Origin: Sphingobacterium thalpophilum
Lineage (GTDB): Bacteria; Bacteroidota; Bacteroidia; Sphingobacteriales; Sphingobacteriaceae
Length of the DNA: 64,000 nucleotides
Assembly: GCF_901482695.1 (NCBI RefSeq)
Contig: NZ_LR590484.1
Coordinates: 3,100,001-3,164,000, forward strand
Direction: 5' to 3'
A program made the translations under genes and the position numbers. The notes beneath the pieces are model-generated. The model was given only the letters and a program-made list of their open reading frames with translations. It did no database searches and was not told the origin of the DNA. This document shows, piece after piece, positions 36,788-45,459 of the stretch; within the stretch, counting starts at the first letter, position 1, and the number at the start of each line of letters is the position of its first letter.

Positions 36788-38059
36788 ATGTTGCAATTGA
36801 ATTATATCCGTGAAAACAGGGATACGGTTATCGAAAGATTGGCTGTCAAGCATTTCAAGGAAATTGGGTTGGTCGACGAAATCATCCGTCTGGATGAAGA
36901 CCGCCGTAAGATCCAGGCTGAATCGGACGCGCTTTCGGGAGAGGCTAATGCGGCAGCAAAACAGATTGGAGATCTGATGCGCCAGGGCAAAAAAGAAGAA
37001 GCTGAAGCCGTTAAATCCAAGTCATCGGGATATAAGGAACAGGTCAGGCAGCTTTTGGATAAATTGGCAACGATAGAAACGGCATTGAATGAAAAGATTG
37101 TACAACTGCCCAATCTGCCGCATCATTCCGTACCTGTCGGTGCGGGTGCCGAAGATAATGAAGTGGTGCTGACCAACGGTGATATTCCTGCTTTATCAGA
37201 AGAAGCTCTTCCACATTGGGAACTGCTGACCAAATACGATATTGTGGATTTGGAACTGGGTGTGAAAGTTTCTGGGGCCGGCTTCCCGGTATATAAGGGA
37301 AAAGGCGCCAAGCTGCAACGTGCTTTGATCAATTTCTTTTTGGATCAGGCCGCAGAGCAAGGTTATGAGGAGGTTCAGGTGCCGATTGTGGTTAATGAAG
37401 ACTCCGCCTTTGCAACAGGTCAGTTGCCTGATAAAGAGGGACAAATGTATTTTGTTAATAATGATAATTTGTATCTGATTCCCACCGCAGAAGTCCCAGT
37501 GACCAATATCTATCGGGATGTGATCGTAAAAGAAGGGCAATTTCCGATTAAACACTGCGCTTATACCCCTTGTTTCCGTCGCGAGGCAGGTTCCTATGGC
37601 GCACATGTGCGCGGACTCAACCGTCTCCATCAGTTTGATAAGGTCGAAGCTGTGCAGATTGTCCATCCGGACAAGTCTTACGAGGTGATTGAAGAGATGA
37701 GCTTGTACGTGCAGGGTTTGTTGCAAAAATTGGGCCTTCCGTATCGCGTATTGCGTTTATGTGGTGGAGATATGAGTTTTACCGCAGCATTAACCTACGA
37801 TATGGAGGTGTACAGTTCGGCGCAAAAGCGCTGGCTCGAAGTATCATCTGTTTCTAACTTTGAAACTTATCAGGCAAACCGCTTAAAAGTACGTTTCAAA
37901 AATGCAGAAGGCAAAATGCAGCTGGCTCACACGTTAAACGGTTCGGCATTGGCGCTGCCACGTATTGTAGCTGCAATATTGGAAAATAACCAGACGGATA
38001 GAGGTATCAAGATACCTGAAGTTTTGGTTCCATATACCAAGTTTGAATACATTGACTAA
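36788..38059 (+). CDS. serS: Serine--tRNA ligase
   Basis: Charges tRNA-Ser with serine. The 423-aa class II synthetase has the N-terminal tRNA-binding coiled coil (residues about 1-110), then the catalytic core. Motif 2 is visible (CFRREAGSYGAHVRGLNRLHQFDKVE). Motif 3 is NGSALALPRIVAAILENNQ, and TAEVPVTNIYRD is the serine-site segment. Its own promoter box and terminator suggest a single-gene transcript. Confidence 0.97.
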   Translation: MLQLNYIRENRDTVIERLAVKHFKEIGLVDEIIRLDEDRRKIQAESDALSGEANAAAKQIGDLMRQGKKEEAEAVKSKSSGYKEQVRQLLDKLATIETALNEKIVQLPNLPHHSVPVGAGAEDNEVVLTNGDIPALSEEALPHWELLTKYDIVDLELGVKVSGAGFPVYKGKGAKLQRALINFFLDQAAEQGYEEVQVPIVVNEDSAFATGQLPDKEGQMYFVNNDNLYLIPTAEVPVTNIYRDVIVKEGQFPIKHCAYTPCFRREAGSYGAHVRGLNRLHQFDKVEAVQIVHPDKSYEVIEEMSLYVQGLLQKLGLPYRVLRLCGGDMSFTAALTYDMEVYSSAQKRWLEVSSVSNFETYQANRLKVRFKNAEGKMQLAHTLNGSALALPRIVAAILENNQTDRGIKIPEVLVPYTKFEYID

Positions 38060-38104
38060 GCAGACGGTGGACTAAGAACTTCACTGACTGGCTTATTCGC
38101 TAAG

Positions 38105-38135
38105 AGGCTCTACCTTCACGGATAGAGCCTTTTTG
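38105..38135 (+). terminator. Terminator after serS
   Basis: An 8-bp stem (AGGCTCTA pairing with TAGAGCCT) with a 10-nt loop, followed by TTTTT, 45 bp after the serS stop. Confidence 0.85.
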
Positions 38136-38177
38136 TGTTAGATACCGCACCAGTCACTTTAGAATGTTTATAAATTA

Positions 38178-38201
38178 CATTTTTTTTGATCAAAAAAAAT
38201 G
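38178..38201. repeat. Perfect 24-bp palindrome
   Basis: Arms CATTTTTTTTGA and TCAAAAAAAATG meet at a central GATC. It could form a cruciform or a weak hairpin, or bind a dimeric protein. It is 119 bp past serS and 193 bp before the susC promoter box. Confidence 0.7.
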
Positions 38202-38393
38202 AAAGGATGCTGCTATTATGAAATTCTTATATCATTGTTAATGTTTTGTTAAATAATGGTGTTGCCGTATAATATTCTGTTGTGGGTTTGTTTGTTGGTT
38301 TTTTATTCTAAATTGTTTCTTTTGTCTGAATTTGTAAGATACTGAGGTCTTTATTGCAGTATTTTCCATTTTTGAGACGGTATGTTAAAAAAC

Positions 38394-38424
38394 TTGTAAA
38401 AACAACTTTGGCTTTCTATATTTG
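38394..38424 (+). promoter_or_regulatory. Promoter of the first SusC/SusD pair
   Basis: TTG (38394-38396), 20 nt, TATATTTG (38417-38424), a full match to the Bacteroidota consensus. It leaves a leader of about 268 nt before the SusC start. Confidence 0.7.
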
Positions 38425-38698
38425 GAACCGCTAATAGAAATCGCACTAACTATTATATTCTGTAAATACTGAAAAGAGTAGATTTTACAGGTGAGTATTT
38501 TTCAATGGATTGACTCTACATCTGCCGGGAGTTCGCTGTTCCACTAATATCATCAACTGTTATCAAAAAATGAATGACGGCATGCTTTCGCTAGCTGCTG
38601 TTTATTGTCTAGGCAATTTATGTTTAGACGGTTATTTGATTGGATATACTTTAATATCAATATAGAGGATTAGAAATAATAAATTAACTAACTAAAAC

Positions 38699-41600
38699 AT
38701 GAAACAAACATTACTAAATTTTCTTGTTGGCGGAATGATTTTGACTTCGGTCGCATTCGCGCAAGAAAAAAAGATTAGTGGTCGTGTGACATCTGCTGAT
38801 GGTAAAGGATTACCAGGGGTGACAGTAGTGGTCCAAGGTACTAATCAGGCTACACAGACAGATGCTGACGGTAACTATTCATTGAATGTACCTGCTGGTA
38901 AAGTTGTCGTATTCCGTTCAGTTGGATTTGATGATAAAACCATTATTGTGAACAACAACAGTACAGTATTCAACGTTTCCTTGGAAAACCATGACAATGC
39001 CTTGGAAGAGGTGGTGGTGACTGCAAATGCAATCAAGCGTGAAAAAAGAACGTTGGGATACTCCGCTCCGACAATCAACAGCGAAGAGTTGACAAGTGGA
39101 AGAAACTCAAGTGCAATCAATTCTTTAGCTGGAAAAGTTGCAGGGGTAAACATTACATCTACATCAAACTCTCCCGGTAGTTCGTCTCGTGTCGTGTTGC
39201 GCGGAGGTTCTTCTATCGCAGGAAATAATCAGGCGTTGATCGTTGTGGATGGTGTGCCTATTGATAACTCCAGTGTTATCGGTGGATCATCCTCTCTTGC
39301 CAGTGTTGATTTTGGAAACAGGGGTAACGATATTAATCCGGATGATATTGCTTCAGTTACTATCCTAAAGGGGCCTGCAGCGGCAGCATTATATGGTTCA
39401 CGTGCTTCTAATGGCGCATTAATTATTACGACCAAAACAGGTAAACAAGGTGGTGGCAAAACAGATATTTCCTTCAGTTCTTCCAATACGTTTTCCTCCA
39501 TTCTTAAATTGCCGGAATTCCAAAACGAATACGGTCAGGGGGCGTCAACGTATGATAGCGAGGGAAATCTAGTATTTATTGATGATCCCAAGGAAAATTG
39601 GTCTTGGGGAGCACCATTTACTGGTGAAGTGAAAGAATGGGGACAGTCAATCGATGGTAAAAGACTTACCAAGCCATACTCGGCAGTGGAAGACAACGTC
39701 CGCGATTTCTTTTCTACTGGTATAGCTTCCGATAACAACTTAAGTTTTTCGGGCGGTACGGAAAAGAGTACGTTTTATTTGGGATTAAATGCTTTAAACT
39801 CCAATGGTGTATATCCAGGAAATAAGGACACCCATAATAAATACGGTGTACGATTTAACGGAACAACCGAGTTTTCTAATAAGTTTTACGCTGGGATTTC
39901 TGCCAATTACAATAAAATCAATAGCAATAACATTGGAGGTGGTCAAGGAGATGCTTCTGTATACAATAATTTATTGCAGACACCAAGGGATATTCCTGTT
40001 ACTGATTTAAAAGATTTAAACAATCCTTATTTTGGTTATGGTTACGTTGGGGCCGATGGTACTGATTATAGTAATAGATATGGCTATTATGGCGCATATA
40101 CAATGAATCCATATTGGGTACTTCAAAATTACAACAACTATAATGATGTTAATCGTATTCAGGGTAATTTTAACGTAGGCTATAAACCTTTCGAATGGTT
40201 GGATATTAAGGAACGTGTCGGCGTCGATCATTACTCTGATCGAAGAAGGACAGAATCTCCAAAATATACCTTCTTTCCTGCAGACCTTACGTCCGGAAAC
40301 TATTCCGATTCAAACGTACGCACAAGTAATGGACGTTATCGTCTCGATCAATACCAAGTTACAGAGGTAATCCATGACTTCATGGTTACAGCTAATCATA
40401 AGTTTAATGAAGATTTCGACGCGTCTTTGATGGTTGGTAATAATATTAGACAGCGTTATGCATCTGTAAATAATACGGCCACAAATTCCAGTGGCGGTCT
40501 AGTAAAACCGGGATGGTATAATCTGGCCAATTCATTAGGGCCATTGGATTTGATTGAAGACTCCTGGGAAAAACGCCGTCTAGTAGGTGTTTATGCAGAC
40601 CTGAATTTATCTTATAAAAATTTCTTGTTTTTGCAGGCAACAGCTCGAAACGATTGGTCTTCAACGCTTCCGAAAAAAAATAACTCATTCTTTTACCCCA
40701 GTGTAAGTAGCTCATTTGTGTTTTCTGAGTTGATGAGCGCCGATGCAAAGCGGATTTTAAGCTATGGTAAGCTGAGAGCTAATATTGCAAAAGTGGGTAG
40801 CGATACCGATCCTTATAAATTGCTAACTACGTTCCGCCGCGGAGAGATAAACGGTAATTTTGGTAGTACTACATTTCCATTTGGTAATGTTTATGGATTA
40901 ATGGCTAACTCCACTATTGGAAATGCTGAACTGAAACCTGAGATTACAACATCGTTTGAAGTAGGTACAGAACTAGGATTTTTTCAGAACAGATTGTCAG
41001 TTGACTTTACCTACTATAAGAACAGTTCAAAAGATCAAATTTTAAGCATTCCTATAGCTAATTCTACAGGGTTTGGGTTCTCTGTTGTCAATGCAGGTAA
41101 AGTGACAAATAATGGAGTGGAACTTGCTTTGAGAGGTACTCCAATCAAGACTCAGGATTTCACATGGGAACTCATGGGAACCTTTACCAAAAATAATAAC
41201 AAAGTGGTCGAATTAATGGAAGGAGTTGACCAAGTAACTTTGGGTGGTTTTTCGGGCATGTCTATTGTAGCTGCTAAAGGCCGTCCATACGGCGAGTTTT
41301 ATGCGATTACAAATCAAAAAGACGCACAAGGTCGTACCATTGTAGATCAAGAAACCGGCCTACCGATTCCAACTACGGAAGCTCAATATCTAGGAAGTTA
41401 CAATCCAAAATTCCAAGCATCGTTAGGAACTACATTAAGTTACAAAAATTGGTCATTGAACACATTGTTTGATATGAAACATGGCGGTGTTTTCTTCTCG
41501 AGAACGAAAGATATTATGGCCTTTACAGGTACCTCCGCAGAAACGGGTGGAGATCGTTTTGGTCAGATATTTCCTAACTCGGTCTACCTAGATGAAAATG

Positions 41601-41932
41601 GAAACAGTGTGGTTAATACGACAGCTAAATACGATAAGGTAGATTATTACCCATATTTGGAAGCAGGAGAAAATGTTGTGGATGCTTCTTATATCAAATT
41701 ACGTAGTTTGGCCATATCATATAAGTTTAAGAAAAGCCAACTTCAAAATACTCCATTTGGAGATATTACTGTTGGTTTGTTCGGTAACAACCTCTTCATC
41801 TGGACACCGAAAGAAAATAAGTATGCGGATCCAGAAGTTAACTCCGCTGGGGCAGGAAACGCACAGGGATTCGATTACACGGCACAACCGTCTTTGCGTA
41901 ACTACGGAATTAATGTGAAAGTTTCATTCTAG
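38699..41932 (+). CDS. SusC/RagA-family TonB-linked outer membrane transporter (copy 1)
   Basis: An outer-membrane beta-barrel of 1077 aa that imports large nutrients with the energy of TonB. Domain order: signal peptide (ends AFA), a carboxypeptidase-regulatory-like beta-sandwich (SGRVTSADGKGLPGVTVVV, residues about 25-100), the TonB box region ALEEVVVTAN, a plug domain (INSLAGKVAGVNI; ILKGPAAAALYGSRASNGALIITTK), and a 22-strand-type barrel ending in NVKVSF with a terminal Phe. It is followed 18 bp later by its SusD partner. Its N-terminal 120 residues are very similar to the copy at 45.5 kb. No enzyme genes accompany it, so the substrate is unknown. Confidence 0.95.
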   Translation: MKQTLLNFLVGGMILTSVAFAQEKKISGRVTSADGKGLPGVTVVVQGTNQATQTDADGNYSLNVPAGKVVVFRSVGFDDKTIIVNNNSTVFNVSLENHDNALEEVVVTANAIKREKRTLGYSAPTINSEELTSGRNSSAINSLAGKVAGVNITSTSNSPGSSSRVVLRGGSSIAGNNQALIVVDGVPIDNSSVIGGSSSLASVDFGNRGNDINPDDIASVTILKGPAAAALYGSRASNGALIITTKTGKQGGGKTDISFSSSNTFSSILKLPEFQNEYGQGASTYDSEGNLVFIDDPKENWSWGAPFTGEVKEWGQSIDGKRLTKPYSAVEDNVRDFFSTGIASDNNLSFSGGTEKSTFYLGLNALNSNGVYPGNKDTHNKYGVRFNGTTEFSNKFYAGISANYNKINSNNIGGGQGDASVYNNLLQTPRDIPVTDLKDLNNPYFGYGYVGADGTDYSNRYGYYGAYTMNPYWVLQNYNNYNDVNRIQGNFNVGYKPFEWLDIKERVGVDHYSDRRRTESPKYTFFPADLTSGNYSDSNVRTSNGRYRLDQYQVTEVIHDFMVTANHKFNEDFDASLMVGNNIRQRYASVNNTATNSSGGLVKPGWYNLANSLGPLDLIEDSWEKRRLVGVYADLNLSYKNFLFLQATARNDWSSTLPKKNNSFFYPSVSSSFVFSELMSADAKRILSYGKLRANIAKVGSDTDPYKLLTTFRRGEINGNFGSTTFPFGNVYGLMANSTIGNAELKPEITTSFEVGTELGFFQNRLSVDFTYYKNSSKDQILSIPIANSTGFGFSVVNAGKVTNNGVELALRGTPIKTQDFTWELMGTFTKNNNKVVELMEGVDQVTLGGFSGMSIVAAKGRPYGEFYAITNQKDAQGRTIVDQETGLPIPTTEAQYLGSYNPKFQASLGTTLSYKNWSLNTLFDMKHGGVFFSRTKDIMAFTGTSAETGGDRFGQIFPNSVYLDENGNSVVNTTAKYDKVDYYPYLEAGENVVDASYIKLRSLAISYKFKKSQLQNTPFGDITVGLFGNNLFIWTPKENKYADPEVNSAGAGNAQGFDYTAQPSLRNYGINVKVSF

Positions 41933-41950
41933 AAATATTTTAAAAGAGAA

Positions 41951-43393
41951 ATGAAAAGAAATTTTAAGAAAATTGTATTTGCCTTTCTTCTAGGCACGGT
42001 GGCATTTACAAGTTGTAATAAGTATTTGGATATAAATCAAAATCCGAACTATCCAGAGACAGCAGAGCCTCGTCTTTTACTGCCAACAGTTCAAGCTAGT
42101 ATTGGACAAATTTTAGGTAATCAATTGCAAGTATATGGTGGACTATGGGCACAAGTCTGGACGCAGAACCCGACCTCTTCGCAGTATATAACAATTGATC
42201 AATACAATATAAAAAGTACTGCTACAAACAGCGTTTGGGCTAATATTTATCGCTACGCGCTTTACAATGCCCAGATAATTATTCAATCCGAAAGTACACT
42301 GGACAATTATTATAAAGGTATCGCCCATCTTTTAAAGGCTTATACTTTCCAAGTCGCTACAGACGCCTTCGGTGATATTCCTTTAGATGAGGCGTTGCAA
42401 GGGGTAGATTATCGTAGCCCAAAATATCAAAGTCAAAAAGAAGTTTATACACAAATTTTAGCGGATATTGATAAAGGAGTAGAGCTTCTAAATAGCGAAA
42501 CGGGAACAAATCCTGGGCAACAGGACATGTATTTTGGAGGAGATTTGGAGTCTTGGAAAGCTTTTGCCAATACATTGAAGTTAAAAGCGTATTTGAGGCT
42601 TTCAGAAGTCGATGCGTCAGCTGCTTCTGCCGGTATCAAAGCTCTCTATGCAACTAATCCGAAGTTTTTGGATAAAAATGTTTCTATCACATATACGACC
42701 ACTGGAGGAAATGAGAATCCGCTTTATAACGAAATGATCGGTTTGAGAAGTGTGCAGAATTTAGTTGCCAGCGGGACAATTGTTAAAGCATTTGTAGATA
42801 ATAATGATCCAAGAAGATTTAAATTGTTTGATAGACTTTCCGAACAAGATACAATAGCTTACATTGAGCAAGGTGACTTTAGAGCTAATACAAAGAAGAG
42901 AGTGTCTCCGCCATCAGCATTAGTAGGCGCTAATGTTAGAGACGCAAAATCTGCTCTTGCCCCAGCTAATTTATTTACTCGGGCGGAAAGCTATTTCTTG
43001 CAATCAGAGGCTGCTTATAGAGGTTGGGCGACAGCTGATGCAGAGGAGACTTATAATAAAGGAATTGAGGCTAGTTTTGCTGGGCTAGGATTATCAGCTG
43101 AGGACTTGAAAGCCTATATGACAAAAGCCAAATTCCCTGAAGTTAAGACACAGCAGCTAGAAGCCATCATTACGCAAAAATATTTTGCTTTGGCAGGCTT
43201 TCAGAATTTCGAGGCTTGGAACGAATGGCGTAGAACTGGATATCCGAAGTTTTTTATCGTTTCAAAAGGTTCTGTTATTGGTAGCGGTCAAATGCCACAG
43301 CGCCTGATTTATCCTAATAGCGAAGCCACGTCGAATGCGAACTTCCCAGGACTTAAGCCACTCACAGACCGTGTGTGGTGGGATGTAAAATGA
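41951..43393 (+). CDS. SusD/RagB-type nutrient-binding lipoprotein (copy 1)
   Basis: Surface lipoprotein of 480 aa that caps the SusC barrel and captures substrate. It has a lipoprotein signal (FTSC, Cys22) and the family's opening motif (NKYLDINQNPNYPETAEPRLLLPTV). The body is helical, with TPR-like repeats (ARLY-type segments such as AYTFQVATDAFGDIPLDEAL) and a C-terminal FENFEAWNEWRR-like region (AGFQNFEAWNEWRRTGYP). The style matches the SusD-like_2 subfamily. It is paired with the SusC gene 18 bp upstream and followed by a strong terminator. Confidence 0.93.
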   Translation: MKRNFKKIVFAFLLGTVAFTSCNKYLDINQNPNYPETAEPRLLLPTVQASIGQILGNQLQVYGGLWAQVWTQNPTSSQYITIDQYNIKSTATNSVWANIYRYALYNAQIIIQSESTLDNYYKGIAHLLKAYTFQVATDAFGDIPLDEALQGVDYRSPKYQSQKEVYTQILADIDKGVELLNSETGTNPGQQDMYFGGDLESWKAFANTLKLKAYLRLSEVDASAASAGIKALYATNPKFLDKNVSITYTTTGGNENPLYNEMIGLRSVQNLVASGTIVKAFVDNNDPRRFKLFDRLSEQDTIAYIEQGDFRANTKKRVSPPSALVGANVRDAKSALAPANLFTRAESYFLQSEAAYRGWATADAEETYNKGIEASFAGLGLSAEDLKAYMTKAKFPEVKTQQLEAIITQKYFALAGFQNFEAWNEWRRTGYPKFFIVSKGSVIGSGQMPQRLIYPNSEATSNANFPGLKPLTDRVWWDVK

Positions 43394-43414
43394 TTTAAAA
43401 TCTCTATAGCAATG

Positions 43415-43449
43415 AAGCGGCAATTTCTAAAAAAAATTGCCGCTTTTAA
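43415..43449 (+). terminator. Terminator after the first SusC/SusD pair
   Basis: A 12-bp perfect stem (AAGCGGCAATTT pairing with AAATTGCCGCTT) with a 7-nt loop and T-rich flank, 21 bp after the SusD stop. Confidence 0.9.
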
Positions 43450-43497
43450 CGTTTTTATACATATTTCCGTATATATTATGTAGTTATAAAAGGTGGA

Positions 43498-43641
43498 GTG
43501 AACCTGACTTCATATTTTATTTACAGTAGTCGGAGGTTTTTATTTGCCGTGGCATTTATTTCCTCTCTCTCCACACGATTAGCTGATCTTTTGGGACAGC
43601 TTGCAGACTCCCGTAGCAAAATCGCATGGGCCGATAGCTAA
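43498..43641 (+). other. Unidentified 47-codon open frame in a gap
   Basis: A GTG-started frame (about 47 codons, ending in SRSKIAWADS) lies in the gap between the SusD terminator and the SusD remnant. The second half is richer in GC than the flanks. It does not match a family I know. It may be a fragment of a lost gene or chance. Confidence 0.2.
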
Positions 43642-43644
43642 TAG

Positions 43645-44019
43645 ACTTATCAAAAACTGAGACTCGCCTATAAGAAACATTTGCTAGGGACTAAAACTTT
43701 AACAGCAACAGACGCAGAAAACTATTTCAACGCTGCGGTAAAACCATTACTAGCTTCAAATGGTCTACAGGCTATTGCTAGGGAAAAGTACCTTGCATTT
43801 TTCGGAGCTTCCGGTGAATCAACAGAAATGTACAACGATATCCGCCGTTGGAAAGCGCTCGGGGAGAATCTTATTCAATTGAAAAATCCAGGTAAATTTC
43901 CATTGCGTTTACCATATGGTAACGATGATACAACTACGAATCCATATGTTCAGGCAGCATACGGTGATGGACAGTATGTCTATACCGAAAATGTTTGGTG
44001 GGCAGGCGGTATACGCTAG
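43645..44019 (+). pseudogene. 3' remnant of a third SusD-like gene
   Basis: The open frame from 43645 (after an in-frame TAG at 43642) reads TYQKLRLAYKK and then a clear SusD-like C-terminus: AIAREKYLAFFGASGEST, MYNDIRRWKAL, PLRLPYGNDDTTTNPYV, ending near VWWAGG. SusD-like_2 proteins end in this way (the intact copy just upstream ends VWWDVK). No start codon, signal or N-terminal 350 residues are present, and the first in-frame start is a TTG at 43681. It is therefore a truncated gene. A strong terminator follows, which suggests it kept the end of an older operon. Its 5' part and any SusC partner are gone. Confidence 0.8.
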
Positions 44020-44051
44020 TATATAATTATCACAACACAATTTAAGTTTAT

Positions 44052-44087
44052 AACGTAGGCGTTCAATTTGGACGCCTACGTTGTTTT
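44052..44087 (+). terminator. Terminator after the SusD remnant
   Basis: An 11-bp perfect stem (AACGTAGGCGT pairing with ACGCCTACGTT) with a 9-nt loop, followed by GTTTTAT. Beyond it, up to 44441, the gene-free DNA holds a tandem 10-bp repeat TTAATAGGGA (44283-44303) and no recognisable promoter box. Confidence 0.85.
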
Positions 44088-44441
44088 ATCTCACCGAGTA
44101 GTTCAATAATTAATTCGGATTGTCAAGGTCCGGAAAGGATTTTCTGATAATGCAGGGACAGTGTGTTATTTTATCCAATTGACATATTTAGGCTTGACAT
44201 AGATATTGGGAATACACGCCTTAATCTCAAGCCAACTACAACTATACAATAACTTATTTATTAAAAAGGATGTGAGACGGACTTAATAGGGATTTAATAG
44301 GGACCTCATTCGGATAAAACCGTATTATTTCCTTTGTTTATACCTGTTTTGTAATAATTACTTTACATTTAATGACGTAATTATCATAAACTTATCCTAT
44401 TCTTAGGTGTTGTATAGATCTTATCATTTGTATAAAAAGCT

Positions 44442-45104
44442 ATGGCGCGTGTAAAAAATGGAGTTAACGGTGCGCCTTCCGGTAAGGTCGGTGCGGTAGT
44501 ATTTTGTAAATGGAAAGGAATCAATTATGTCAGGTCTTTGCCAAAAGTAAAAAAAAGAAGAAAATTGTCCGATAGCGAAGTGAAGAACAGGAGCAAATTT
44601 GGTTTTGCGCAAAATTTTCTGAGTCCTTATAAGAAGTTCTTCCGTCTAGGATTTCATCATTACGGTGAGAATATGACGGCATTTAATGCGGCAATGTCCT
44701 ATCATCTTGAACATGCTGTCAAGGTGGACGAAAATGGCCCGTTTATGGATTACGGGAAGTTCGCGATCAGCAGGGGATTGGAAGAGGCTATTACAGCAGC
44801 AACAGTCGAGATAGTGGACGAAAAGCTTCACATCAGATGGCAGCTTAAAAACCGCGATGAACTGTTTCAACGTGAGCTGACAGACTTCAAGGTCATATTT
44901 TTATTGCTTCCAGAAACTTCGATGTTTTATGCCGATTCAATATTTCTGGGAAATAATATCATTGACCTAGAAGAAACGGTCGTGTTACCCAAGGTCAATA
45001 GCCCATGTACTTTTCATCTCTATTTGGGTTTCGTCGCGACTGACGGCAGCAACCGGAGTATGAACAGCGTATATTTAGGCCATATCAACGTAGATAAAGA
45101 ATAG
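44442..45104 (+). CDS. DUF6266-family protein
   Basis: A 220-aa protein of the DUF6266 type found in Bacteroidota. The signs are the start MARVKNGVNGAPSGKVGAVVF, KGINYVRSLPKV, the basic KKRRKL stretch, and NMTAFNAAMSYHLEHAV near residue 80. No signal peptide or membrane segment is seen. Its function is unknown. It stands alone between a SusD remnant and the second SusC/SusD pair, and I found no good promoter box upstream. Confidence 0.8.
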   Translation: MARVKNGVNGAPSGKVGAVVFCKWKGINYVRSLPKVKKRRKLSDSEVKNRSKFGFAQNFLSPYKKFFRLGFHHYGENMTAFNAAMSYHLEHAVKVDENGPFMDYGKFAISRGLEEAITAATVEIVDEKLHIRWQLKNRDELFQRELTDFKVIFLLLPETSMFYADSIFLGNNIIDLEETVVLPKVNSPCTFHLYLGFVATDGSNRSMNSVYLGHINVDKE

Positions 45105-45459
45105 AGCTTAAAAGCATGGTATCGCTCTTTCTTACATGGCCGCTTTTCTTTGTTAGATTTAATGGGGCAGCATATTCATGACTTTGGCCGTTACTTAGAT
45201 ACAATTGGTGCTTCATTGGTTAATTTTATTTTGTTGATTTACAGCGTTTTAATTTTCGGTATGAATTTATTGTTATCGGAAAGTTATGCTTGCATTGTAA
45301 AAGTTAAAAAAAGTTATAATTTTGTATTTAACATTTTTTAACAGCCGTTGTGCTTCAAAAAATGCATTACTAACTAGACGTATATAGATTATTGGAAAAG
45401 TAGTATTATACTAGCCAAGTTATTTTCGAAAAATAAACACTTTTAATAAACATAAACAT
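45105..45459. other. Gene-free leader of the second SusC gene
   Basis: 355 bp, AT-rich. It holds the promoter at 45295-45324 and a predicted leader of about 130 nt. A 63-codon open frame at 45150-45341 spans the promoter and is not considered a gene. Confidence 0.6.
45295..45324 (+). promoter_or_regulatory. Promoter of the second SusC/SusD pair
   Basis: TTG (45295-45297), 19 nt, TAATTTTG (45317-45324), a full match to the Bacteroidota consensus. Confidence 0.7.

Larger units (their letters stand above)
38136..38698. other. Long gene-free leader region of the first SusC gene
   Basis: 563 bp without a gene, AT-rich. It holds a perfect 24-bp palindrome (38178-38201, arms CATTTTTTTTGA), a G/T-rich stretch (38281-38310), a strong promoter (38394-38424) and a predicted untranslated leader of about 268 nt before ATG 38699. 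No riboswitch class was recognised. Confidence 0.6.

Noticed and set aside
45150..45341. A 63-codon open frame ahead of the second SusC gene
   Set aside because: It spans the TTG and TAATTTTG promoter elements and shows no protein family. It is probably untranslated.
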